Origin: JACIWG01 sp049969935
GTDB lineage: Archaea; Thermoproteota; Nitrososphaeria; JACIWG01
Length of the DNA: 24,651 nucleotides
Reading direction: 5' to 3'
NCBI GenBank assembly: GCA_049969935.1
Contig: JBMFNX010000025.1
Span: forward strand, 1-24,651
Part shown: positions 14,140 through 21,928 of the stretch, in pieces
How positions within the stretch are numbered: the first letter of the stretch is position 1
Layout: every line of letters starts with the position of its first letter
Translations under genes and position numbers: made by a program
Notes under the pieces: model-generated
The model's database searches: none
Told to the model about the DNA's origin: nothing
The model's input: only the letters and a program-made list of their open reading frames with translations

Positions 14140-15693
14140 ATGGGCAATAGGATAAATGGTGATTTTCTAATAAGCATTGATATTGGAACCACAGCTGCAA
14201 AAGTTGGACTAGTCAACGTTGATGGAACACAGACCGTTACAGTTTTGAGCAGCGAATACAAGTATGGCATATTGCATCCAAAAAGTCTATGGGCTGAAAG
14301 TTATCCAGAAGACTGGTGGACAACAGTATGTGAGCTCATAATAAAACTTTTTCAGCAGACAAATGTGAGTCCTACTCAGGTTGTTGGGATAGGATTATGT
14401 AATACATGTCCTAGCCTAATAGCATTAGATAGTAGGGGGAACGCGTTAAGGCCTGCAATCCTTTACATGGATCAGAGGAGTGTGGAGCAGGCTAAAAGGC
14501 TTATTAAAAAAGTGGGGCTCCAAACATTTGCAGAAATAGCTGGAAACAGGATAGCTCCAGGCGCCTTCAGTATTACTTCAATGCTATGGATTAAGGAAAA
14601 TGAGCCGGAAGTTTATGAAAAAGTGTACAAGTTTGTTCACGCAAACGGATACATTGCTTTAAAGTTGACTGGAGAGACTGGAATAGATCCTACTAATGCA
14701 TCATTTACTGGAATCTTTGACTTGAAGAAGGCGAGATGGTCAAATGAGCTTATAGAGGAGACTGGTTTGGATGGTGAAAAGCTTGCCAAAATATTTTGGT
14801 CATATGAAAAAGTTGGTGAAGTAAATGAATATGCTTCAAAAATTTTGGGTATAGGGAAGGGTGTTCCTGTTGCAATAGGCTGTGCCGACAGTGCGGCTTC
14901 AGCGCTTGGATGTGGTATAATAAAGCCAGGCCGCGTTTTCGAGACGACGGGCACTTCAACTGTTGTAGCAGTCCTTTCCTCAACTCCAAAATTTGATACA
15001 AGAATATTGAACAGATGTTATGTTATGGAAGGCTTATGGCTTCATATGGGTGCAATGTCTACAACTGGAGCCTCTCTAAAATGGTTTAAGGACAACTTAT
15101 GCGAAACTGAAGTACAATTTTCTCAAATGTGTGATGGTAACGTTTACAAGATTTTGGACGAGCTTGCAGCTAAAGTCCCTCCAGGATGTGATGGCCTAAT
15201 ATTTTTTCCATACATGTCTGGAGAGCGTTCTCCAATATGGGATCCTAATGCAAGAGGCGTATTTTTTGGCCTAACCCTATCACATACCAAGGCACACATG
15301 ATTAGGGCGATACTTGAAGGTGTAGCATATGGTCTCAGAAATAATCTGGAAATTATTGAATCCTTGGGTGTTAAGGTTGAAGAGGTTAGAGCGGCTGGTG
15401 CTGCTGCTAAAAGCAGTCTATGGAGGCAAATAAAGGCTGATGTGCTAGGTAAAAAGATTGCAGTATCAAGTGTAAAGGATGCTACAATGATTGGATGCGC
15501 AATATTAGCAGGCTGTGCTGCAAAACGCTATAACGACATAATAAGCACCGCAGACAAGTTTTATCTCCTTACAGAGGATGTAAACATGCCAAACGATTCT
15601 GCAAATAATGTTTACAAACAATATTATATGATATTTAAAAAAGGTTATAAAAGATTTAAATCAATGTATAAAGAGATTGCGTCAGTGAGTTGA
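14140..15693 (+). CDS. FGGY-family carbohydrate kinase (xylulokinase-like), first copy
   Basis: A 517-residue sugar kinase of the FGGY family (xylulose, ribulose, glycerol, erythritol and related kinases). The N-terminal phosphate-binding loop I-D-I-G-T-T-A-A-K-V lies at 13-22. The sugar-contact region around W-W-T-T is near 59-62. The catalytic base is D250 (I-G-C-A-D-S-A), followed by the ATP-side E-T-T-G-T-S-T. The F-P-Y-M-S-G-E-R-S-P-I-W-D signature is near 360-372, and an A-A-G-A-A-A-K-S-S adenosine motif lies near 420-428. Substrate is not predictable from these motifs. It starts the operon; its stop is one nucleotide from the aldolase ATG. Confidence 0.9.
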   Translation: MGNRINGDFLISIDIGTTAAKVGLVNVDGTQTVTVLSSEYKYGILHPKSLWAESYPEDWWTTVCELIIKLFQQTNVSPTQVVGIGLCNTCPSLIALDSRGNALRPAILYMDQRSVEQAKRLIKKVGLQTFAEIAGNRIAPGAFSITSMLWIKENEPEVYEKVYKFVHANGYIALKLTGETGIDPTNASFTGIFDLKKARWSNELIEETGLDGEKLAKIFWSYEKVGEVNEYASKILGIGKGVPVAIGCADSAASALGCGIIKPGRVFETTGTSTVVAVLSSTPKFDTRILNRCYVMEGLWLHMGAMSTTGASLKWFKDNLCETEVQFSQMCDGNVYKILDELAAKVPPGCDGLIFFPYMSGERSPIWDPNARGVFFGLTLSHTKAHMIRAILEGVAYGLRNNLEIIESLGVKVEEVRAAGAAAKSSLWRQIKADVLGKKIAVSSVKDATMIGCAILAGCAAKRYNDIISTADKFYLLTEDVNMPNDSANNVYKQYYMIFKKGYKRFKSMYKEIASVS

Positions 15694-15694
15694 T

Positions 15695-16501
15695 ATGACT
15701 TCCCCTGGAAAAGAAATAAGGTTGTCGAGACTATTTGATAAAACTTCTGGAAGGGTTGTGATAATAACAATGGACCATGCTATAGCACATGGCGTTTTGC
15801 CTGGGATAAGGAATGCTAGAGAAACAATACAAAAGATTGTTGCTGGCAAACCAAATGCTCTAACAATACATAAAGGTCTAGCATCAAAATACTATCCATT
15901 TCTAATAGAAAGTGGAACATGCCTAATATGTAAGCTGAGCGGCTTCTCACCATATAATCCATCATATGACACACAGTTTACTGAAGTTAAGGAGGCTGTA
16001 AAATTGGGCGCTGACGCTGTAGCCTACGGTGCATCAGTTGGTGACACTAGACAGGATGAAATGTTGAAGACTATAGGTTATCTTGCGAGGGAATGTGAAG
16101 AATATGGTATGCCCTTAACTGTGCACATATACCCTAAAGGGAACTTGATAAAAAAGGAAGACTACTACAAGGTTGAAAATATAATGTATGCTGCAAGAGC
16201 TGCCGCTGAACTTGGAGCAGACATCGTTAAAACATGGTACACAGGTTCTCCGGAAACATTTAGGCAGGTGGTGGAAGCCTGTCCAGTGCCAGTTGTTATT
16301 GCAGGCGGCCCACATACAGAGAATGTTAGACAATTCCTTTCTATGGTAAAGGGTGCAATCGAAGGCGGGGCAAGCGGCGTCGCTATTGGAAGAAACGTTT
16401 GGGCTCACAGGGACCCAACTTTGATGGTTAAAGCTTTAAAGATGATTGTGCACGAAAACAAGTCTGTGGACGAAGTTATGGACACGCTTGCTCTCGAGTA
16501 G
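15695..16501 (+). CDS. Class I DeoC/FbaB-family aldolase
   Basis: A 268-residue TIM-barrel aldolase related to archaeal fructose-bisphosphate aldolase, ADH synthase (AroA') and LsrF. The D-H-A-I-A-H-G motif is at 27-33. The Schiff-base lysine is K179 (D-I-V-K-T-W-Y-T-G), with Y146 (I-Y-P-K-G) as likely acid/base and I-A-G-G-P as the phosphate-binding turn near 208-212. In this setting, directly after a sugar kinase (spacer of one base) and before a dehydrogenase, cleavage of a phosphorylated ketose to dihydroxyacetone phosphate plus an aldehyde is the best inference. The alternative, an aromatic-precursor synthase, is less favoured because no shikimate gene is nearby. Confidence 0.85.
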   Translation: MTSPGKEIRLSRLFDKTSGRVVIITMDHAIAHGVLPGIRNARETIQKIVAGKPNALTIHKGLASKYYPFLIESGTCLICKLSGFSPYNPSYDTQFTEVKEAVKLGADAVAYGASVGDTRQDEMLKTIGYLARECEEYGMPLTVHIYPKGNLIKKEDYYKVENIMYAARAAAELGADIVKTWYTGSPETFRQVVEACPVPVVIAGGPHTENVRQFLSMVKGAIEGGASGVAIGRNVWAHRDPTLMVKALKMIVHENKSVDEVMDTLALE

Positions 16502-16511
16502 GCAGATTTGA

Positions 16512-17546
16512 ATGAAGGCTGTCGTCTTCCATTCCCTTGGCAAGATTTCAGTTGATGAAGTTCAAACTCCATTAAGCTTAGATGATTCAATTGTCGTCAA
16601 AGTTAAGGCTGCCGCAATATGTGCAACAGACTTAAGGATATTCAAAGGAGAACGTTCAGCTAAAGAAAATGTGATCATGGGACACGAGTTCTCTGGTGAA
16701 GTTGTAAACGTAGGCTCGAATGTTAAAGACTTTGAAGTAGGTGACAAGGTTGCCGTGTATCCGATATTAGCTGATGGAAAATGTGATTTCTGTTTAAAAG
16801 GGTTTAGAAATAGATGTGTTAATAGGAAAACTTTAGGGATAGATGTTAACGGTGGCTTCTCAGAATTCTTTCAGCCAGCTCCAGAAATGGTTAAACTAGG
16901 CCATATCATGAAACTGCCAGAAAATGTATCTTTTGAAGAAGCAGCACTTCTTGAACCAATTTCAACTGTCGTAAACTCTTTAGAAAGACTAAATGTTGGA
17001 CTAGGTGACAATATTTTGGTTGTAGGCGCCGGCCCAATGGGATTACTTCATGTCATGTTAGCCAAGTATAGAGGTGCATCAAATATTATTGTTTCAGACT
17101 ATGTTGGAGAAAGGCTGAATGTGGCTAGAGAATTGGGTGCAAACTACACCATTAATCCGGGGCAAGAGGATTTCGCTTCAAAGGTTAAAGAGTTTTCTAA
17201 AGTTTTTGGCGGAATAAATAAGGCTGTTTTAACAGTTGGTGTTGCAGGAGTCGTGGAACAGCTGCTTGACATTATACAGCCTCAGGGTATGATAAGCTTG
17301 TTCGCTGGAGGTGGAAAAACTTTTATCTCAAACATAGACCTGAACAGGATTCATTACAAGGAACTGGTTTTAACTGCCTCACAAAATGCTACCCCCGAAC
17401 AGTTTAAGAAAGCTATACAGCTCCTTTCATCTGGACGCTTTAATGTTGGAAAGCTTATCACACACAAGTTTCCTTTAGAAGATGCATTAAACGCCTTTAA
17501 TTTGAGAAGCGAGCTTAAAGCTTTAAAGGTTCTATTGTTGCCATAA
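16512..17546 (+). CDS. Zinc-dependent medium-chain dehydrogenase (polyol/threonine dehydrogenase-like)
   Basis: A 344-residue MDR-family dehydrogenase. Catalytic zinc ligands are C37 (A-I-C-A-T-D), H58-E59 (M-G-H-E-F) and E148 (L-L-E-P). The structural zinc loop D-G-K-C-D-F-C-L-K-G-F-R-N-R-C supplies only three cysteines (91, 94, 102). The usual first cysteine is Asp 88, which could still ligate zinc, as acidic substitutions do in some archaeal enzymes. The nucleotide-binding V-V-G-A-G-P-M-G-L is near 171-179, ending with S-D-Y, an NAD-type acidic residue. It probably oxidises a polyol or reduces an aldehyde in the pathway. It starts 10 nt after the aldolase and ends 8 nt before the second kinase. 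Confidence 0.88.
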   Translation: MKAVVFHSLGKISVDEVQTPLSLDDSIVVKVKAAAICATDLRIFKGERSAKENVIMGHEFSGEVVNVGSNVKDFEVGDKVAVYPILADGKCDFCLKGFRNRCVNRKTLGIDVNGGFSEFFQPAPEMVKLGHIMKLPENVSFEEAALLEPISTVVNSLERLNVGLGDNILVVGAGPMGLLHVMLAKYRGASNIIVSDYVGERLNVARELGANYTINPGQEDFASKVKEFSKVFGGINKAVLTVGVAGVVEQLLDIIQPQGMISLFAGGGKTFISNIDLNRIHYKELVLTASQNATPEQFKKAIQLLSSGRFNVGKLITHKFPLEDALNAFNLRSELKALKVLLLP

Positions 17547-17554
17547 AGGTTAAC

Positions 17555-19069
17555 ATGAGTGAATACGTTTTAGCAGCCGATTTTGGAACTAGCTCACTTA
17601 AACTTGGCCTATTCAACGAAAAACTTGAAAAAAAGTATACTGCACCAGGAAGGTATTCGTATAAAACTTTTAGTAAAAAAGTAGGCTGGGTTGAACAGGA
17701 TCCTAGAGAATGGTGGACTGCGTTTAAAAAGGCAGTAAAGGATGTGATGAAAAAGTATGGTGTCAAAGGGGAGGAAATTGTCTCAATAAATGTTGGCGCA
17801 CACATGGGTCTCGTTTGCGTAGATAAGAATGGGCTACCTTTAAGGCCATCAATACTCTTCTTCGACCAAAGAAGTGTAAGCCAATATGAAAAGCTATCTA
17901 AGAAACTGGATGAGGAAGATGTTTTCAAAATATGTGGCAACCGGCTTTCCACGGTACAGACTATAACACAAATAATGTGGCTTAAAGAGAATGAGCCTAA
18001 AGTATATGAAAAAACTTTCAAGTTCATGGTAACACCAGGATACATAGCATACCTGCTAACAGGAGAATTTTCATACGACTGGACTCACGCTTCATGGTCG
18101 CTCCTATTTGATATAAGAAAACGTGAATGGTCTAAAAAAATGTTTAACCTATTTAACGTAGCTAGAGAAAAGTTTCCTGAAACAATGCCATCCTACAGGA
18201 TTCTGGGAAATTTAACCCAAAATGTTGCAAAAGAGACTGGACTGAATCCTGGCACCCCCGTCATGGTAGGCGGGTCCGACACCCCACTAGCAGCTTTAGC
18301 TGAAAATGTGGTGGACAAAAATTGTGCACTAATAACCGCAGGCTCAGTTTCGAGCGTGATAACATGCACGGATACACCAAACTTTTCATCAACACTATTA
18401 AACCGTTGTCATGTGGTTCCAGACCGCTGGCTAATGCAGGGTGCCATGAACGCGCACAGCAACGTATTCGAATGGCTTATCAGAGAACTTTATCTAAAAG
18501 AGGGTGAAAGTTTAAGTTCTGAAATCTTCGAGAAGGTTGAAGATGAAATCAAGCGTTCTCCTGTTGGCTCAAATAATCTAATATTCCTACCATATCTTGC
18601 TGGTGAAAGAAGCCCGATTTGGGACCCATACGCTCGCGGTGTCATATTTGGCCTATCATTTCATCATAGTAGAAGTGATATAGCTAGAGCTTTGTATGAG
18701 GGCACCGCCTATGCAGCGAGACATAATCTTGAAGTAATAGAGTCCATGGGCGCCAAAATAGATTCATTTAAAATTGTTGGCGGCGGTGCAAGGAGTAGGA
18801 TTTGGAATCAGATAAAGGCTGACGTATTGGGAAAGAAGATTGTTGTTGGAAAGAATTCGGCTGACGCTTCCATGGTAGGCAGCGCCATTTTAGCCGCATA
18901 TGGTGTAGGCTGGATAAAAAACCTTTTTGAAATCAAATCAGATGATGAGAATGTTACAGTCTTCCAACCAAGAAAGGGTGTGCGGCTAAAGTATGCGAAA
19001 CTTTTTGAATTATATAAGAGCCTTTACCTGAGCTTAAAGGATAAGTTTCATACATTAAGCCAAATATGA
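17555..19069 (+). CDS. FGGY-family carbohydrate kinase, second copy
   Basis: A 504-residue FGGY kinase clearly paralogous to the first kinase of the operon. Shared features include the N-terminal A-D-F-G-T-S-S-L-K-L loop (8-17), R-E-W-W-T near 51-55, L-F-F-D-Q-R-S near 101-107, the catalytic D242 (V-G-G-S-D-T-P) and the L-A-G-E-R-S-P-I-W-D-P signature. The active-site stretch N-V-G-A-H-M-G-L differs from G-L-C-N-T-C-P-S at the equivalent place in the first copy, which suggests different sugars. It is 8 nt after the dehydrogenase. Two FGGY kinases in one operon imply two ketose/polyol substrates or kinase steps. Confidence 0.9.
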   Translation: MSEYVLAADFGTSSLKLGLFNEKLEKKYTAPGRYSYKTFSKKVGWVEQDPREWWTAFKKAVKDVMKKYGVKGEEIVSINVGAHMGLVCVDKNGLPLRPSILFFDQRSVSQYEKLSKKLDEEDVFKICGNRLSTVQTITQIMWLKENEPKVYEKTFKFMVTPGYIAYLLTGEFSYDWTHASWSLLFDIRKREWSKKMFNLFNVAREKFPETMPSYRILGNLTQNVAKETGLNPGTPVMVGGSDTPLAALAENVVDKNCALITAGSVSSVITCTDTPNFSSTLLNRCHVVPDRWLMQGAMNAHSNVFEWLIRELYLKEGESLSSEIFEKVEDEIKRSPVGSNNLIFLPYLAGERSPIWDPYARGVIFGLSFHHSRSDIARALYEGTAYAARHNLEVIESMGAKIDSFKIVGGGARSRIWNQIKADVLGKKIVVGKNSADASMVGSAILAAYGVGWIKNLFEIKSDDENVTVFQPRKGVRLKYAKLFELYKSLYLSLKDKFHTLSQI

Positions 19070-19115
19070 CCAAATATTTTTAAAAAATTAACCTCCTTTT
19101 CTCTAAAACAATAAG

Positions 19116-19123
19116 ATTTATAA
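19116..19123 (+). promoter_or_regulatory. TATA box of the MFS gene
   Basis: ATTTATAA is centred about 35 nt before ATG 19155. It nearly abuts the alternative TTG start at 19125, making that start unlikely. Confidence 0.45.
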
Positions 19124-19154
19124 ATTGGTCTTATCCGCCTCAAAAAACAAACTT

Positions 19155-20384
19155 ATGAATAACGGATTAGATGCGCTCCGGTTATGGAAACGTAGGATGT
19201 GGTATATTAACATAATCACATTACTCTTTTCAATACTTTTTCAAGGTGTTTCAACAATATTAAGCCAGTATGCGGTAATAAAATTTGACGCTAGCCCCAT
19301 ACAAGTTGGCTTAGTCTGGTCAATGTTCTATCTAACATCTATTGTGACCAGACCCTTGGCTGGACTCGCCTTCGACCGAGGATACAGGTTCAGGCTGCTT
19401 CTTCTAGGCTCAGCAACATTCTTCATAGCATCCTTCATATACCTGTTCTCTTCTAATATTATGCATCTTGTTATAGCTAGACTTTTTCAGGGCTTAAGCC
19501 AAGGAGTATTCATGACCGCCTCCTTCTCTCTTACAGCATATGAAGCATCCGAGCATATGGAGTATTTTGAGGAAAGTATTGCTTGGAGAAGTACAATGTT
19601 AGGCATAGGTGTTGTCATAGGCCCAGCTTTAGGTGGCTATCTCATATCATTTTATGGTTTCAACAAGACCTTTATTTTTATGATATTTTTGGCCGCCATC
19701 ATTCCAGCCATAGTATACTATACTGCAAAGTCAACTAAAGTTGGGGAAAAACTTCTAAACTTTAATGTAAAAACTCATATAGCCTCAACCTTAAAAGGGG
19801 ATCTAAAGATTGTTGTAAGAAACTTTATTGAATTAATGCATATAGAAAGCTTTAAAGCAGCAATCTTTTCCCTAATACTTTACACTCTAGGATATGTTAC
19901 AATAACTTCCCTTCTTCCAGCATACTATGCTACATTATTTGGGAAGGATGCTGGCGTTATTGTTGGAAATTGTCTAGCATTAATTGGACTATCGAGTATA
20001 GTTCCAAGAATATTTACGGGAAAGATTTCAAAAAATTTTAGTGTAAAGAAGATTGCTGCAACAGGACTTTTTATGCTGGCTGTTTCGCTTGCGCTTATCG
20101 GCGTATATTCTTTCCCACCAACTGTATACATGTTCTGTTTTTCCGCAGGCTTAGGTTTAGGGTTTGTTATCCCAAGCCTTCAAATCATGGCCTTAATCGA
20201 TACAGGAAATTCGAAAAAGGGTGTGGCAACAGGATTCTACATAATAGGATTTGACCTATCTAATCTCATTTCCCCAATAATCTTTGGAGGTTTAGGAAAC
20301 ATTTTCGGGTACAAGTTTATTGTTGAAGTAACATTCATACCAGTTCTAGCAGCCTCAATATATCTTATGTTAAAAAAATTTTAG
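19155..20384 (+). CDS. Major facilitator superfamily permease
   Basis: A 409-residue integral membrane protein with about twelve hydrophobic helices. The cytoplasmic loop between helices 2 and 3 has the MFS motif A form, R-P-L-A-G-L-A-F-D-R-G. Helix 4 carries I-A-R-L-F-Q-G-L-S-Q-G, and helix 5 the motif C-like G-V-V-I-G-P-A-L-G-G-Y. A longer soluble loop follows helix 6. A TTG codon at 19125 extends the frame by ten residues, but the TATA element lies at 19116-19123, so ATG 19155 is preferred. Uptake of the island's sugar or polyol, or efflux of a product, is inferred from position only. Confidence 0.87.
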   Translation: MNNGLDALRLWKRRMWYINIITLLFSILFQGVSTILSQYAVIKFDASPIQVGLVWSMFYLTSIVTRPLAGLAFDRGYRFRLLLLGSATFFIASFIYLFSSNIMHLVIARLFQGLSQGVFMTASFSLTAYEASEHMEYFEESIAWRSTMLGIGVVIGPALGGYLISFYGFNKTFIFMIFLAAIIPAIVYYTAKSTKVGEKLLNFNVKTHIASTLKGDLKIVVRNFIELMHIESFKAAIFSLILYTLGYVTITSLLPAYYATLFGKDAGVIVGNCLALIGLSSIVPRIFTGKISKNFSVKKIAATGLFMLAVSLALIGVYSFPPTVYMFCFSAGLGLGFVIPSLQIMALIDTGNSKKGVATGFYIIGFDLSNLISPIIFGGLGNIFGYKFIVEVTFIPVLAASIYLMLKKF

Positions 20385-20388
20385 ATAA

Positions 20389-20399
20389 TTTTTTATAAC
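20389..20399 (+). promoter_or_regulatory. TATA box of the glycerate-kinase-like/enolase-like gene pair
   Basis: TTTTTTATAAC is centred 27-28 nt before ATG 20422, indicating a leaderless transcript carrying the kinase-like and enolase-like genes. Confidence 0.55.
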
Positions 20400-20421
20400 A
20401 CTAAAGCAATAAGCGCTACAT

Positions 20422-21903
20422 ATGTATCACCCCTCACGGATATTAAACTATCAAAAACTTTCTTCCCATGGAAATGTTGAAGGGCGTAAAATTGTCCTAG
20501 AAATCCTTGAAGCAGGATTGAAGGCTGCTGACCCCTACTATAACGTTCTAAAGCTTGTTAGAAGAGTTGATAACAAACTTATAATCGGATGTAGGGAGTT
20601 TGAGCCGCCAGGTGATCCTAGAAGTGGAGGCCTTACAATAGAACTGGATAAGGTTGGCTCAATATATGTTGTAGGTGCAGCCAAAGGTGTACAGTCTGCT
20701 GCAAAGGCGCTTGAAGAAATTTTAGGCGATAGGCTAACGGACGGGCATGTTATAGCAAAAAAGGGTGATGAAAAGATATTGAATAGGATAAAGGTGACCT
20801 TTGGAGCGCACCCTGTTCCAGACGAAGACTGTGTTAAGGGTGCTCAAGCAATATATGAGATAGCTAAAAAGGTTAGGAAAGGTGATGTTGTCTTCACCTT
20901 AAGTGGAAACGGTGGCTCATCACTTCTAACACTACCTCCACCAGGAATATCTGTTGAAGACGTGCGTGAACTAACTTACATGATGCAGGTGGAAAGAGGT
21001 GTCCCAACAGAAGACTTGAATGTTATAAGAAACCATATAGACCTTCTAAAGGTTGGGAGAATGTCACTGCTAATGAAGGACGCTCTACAGATACACATAC
21101 TTTTATGGGATGCAGGAGACCCACTACCATCAAAAACAGGAATGTCAAGTTACGATAGACTGCTTACCCAAAATCGTTGGCTACACGCCCTACCGGACTC
21201 AACTACATTCAAGGACGCCTACAATGTGCTCAAGAAATGGGATGTCTTAGACAAAATTCCACAATCCATTAGAAGGCATATTGAAGAAGCGGACCCAAAA
21301 TATGAGACGCCAAAGGTGGACGACTTTAAGGATATAAACTTTAGAGTCTTCGGAGTATTGCCTCGAAGAGGCCCAATAATTGAGGCAAGTAGGAAGGCGG
21401 AATCTCTAGGCTATACACCAATAATATTAACTGAATGGTTACAGGCTGAGGCTAGAGAGGCTGGAAAGGTTATAGCATGTATTGCCAAAAACATAGAATT
21501 TTCAGAAAAACCGTTTAAGCCACCTTGTGTCCTTTTAACGACAGGAGAGCTTATCGTTACAGTAGGGAACAGTAGGGGGGTTGGTGGAAGAAACCAAGAG
21601 TTCACACTTTCAGCAGCCCTACAAATTAGGGGAAGCAGTAAGGTGGTTATCGGCGCTGTTGACACGGATGGCACTGATGGTCCTGGAACACAGTTTGTTA
21701 AAGAATATGGGCAGATACCCTGTTTAGCAGGAGGCTTAGTTGACGGGTACACGGCTGAAGAGGCTGAAAAGCGTGGCATAAACATATTTGAGGAGCTAAA
21801 AAATCACAATTCGACAATACCCTTACTAAAATTAGATGATGGTATAATAACAACTCAAGGTGTAAGCTTAGGCGACTTAGGAGCAACACTTATATTAAAA
21901 TAG
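20422..21903 (+). CDS. Glycerate 2-kinase-like (GCK/MOFRL family) protein, diverged
   Basis: A 493-residue member of the DUF4147 plus MOFRL glycerate 2-kinase family, longer than the usual 410-450. Recognisable motifs are V-G-A-A-K-G-V-Q-S-A-A (conserved catalytic Lys), G-A-H-P-V-P-D-E, a Gly-rich L-S-G-N-G-G-S-S-L-L (family: S-G-G-G-S-A-L-L), G-G-R-N-Q-E-F and D-T-D-G-T-D-G-P. Other family motifs are altered: V-R-K-H-L-S appears as I-R-N-H-I-D, and the S-D-V-x-G-D...A-S-G-P-T segment as W-D-A-G-D-P-L-P-S-K-T-G. The ATP and catalytic residues look intact while the substrate side differs, so the substrate may not be glycerate. It is followed within 25 nt by an enolase-like gene, the enzyme that would act on 2-phosphoglycerate. 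Confidence 0.85.
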   Translation: MYHPSRILNYQKLSSHGNVEGRKIVLEILEAGLKAADPYYNVLKLVRRVDNKLIIGCREFEPPGDPRSGGLTIELDKVGSIYVVGAAKGVQSAAKALEEILGDRLTDGHVIAKKGDEKILNRIKVTFGAHPVPDEDCVKGAQAIYEIAKKVRKGDVVFTLSGNGGSSLLTLPPPGISVEDVRELTYMMQVERGVPTEDLNVIRNHIDLLKVGRMSLLMKDALQIHILLWDAGDPLPSKTGMSSYDRLLTQNRWLHALPDSTTFKDAYNVLKKWDVLDKIPQSIRRHIEEADPKYETPKVDDFKDINFRVFGVLPRRGPIIEASRKAESLGYTPIILTEWLQAEAREAGKVIACIAKNIEFSEKPFKPPCVLLTTGELIVTVGNSRGVGGRNQEFTLSAALQIRGSSKVVIGAVDTDGTDGPGTQFVKEYGQIPCLAGGLVDGYTAEEAEKRGINIFEELKNHNSTIPLLKLDDGIITTQGVSLGDLGATLILK

Positions 21904-21919
21904 TATGAAAAGATTGGCT

Positions 21920-21928
21920 GGTGAAAGG
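21920..21928 (+). promoter_or_regulatory. Shine-Dalgarno site deciding the enolase-like start
   Basis: GGTGAAAGG immediately precedes ATG 21929. The GGTGA core has suitable spacing to 21929, whereas ATG 21905, directly after the previous stop, has none. Confidence 0.5.

Noticed and set aside
17515..18045. A 176-residue minus-strand open frame.
   Set aside because: It lies antisense to the second FGGY kinase and has no family-like features.
21411..21785. A 124-residue minus-strand open frame.
   Set aside because: Antisense to the glycerate-kinase-like gene; composition is that of a shadow frame.
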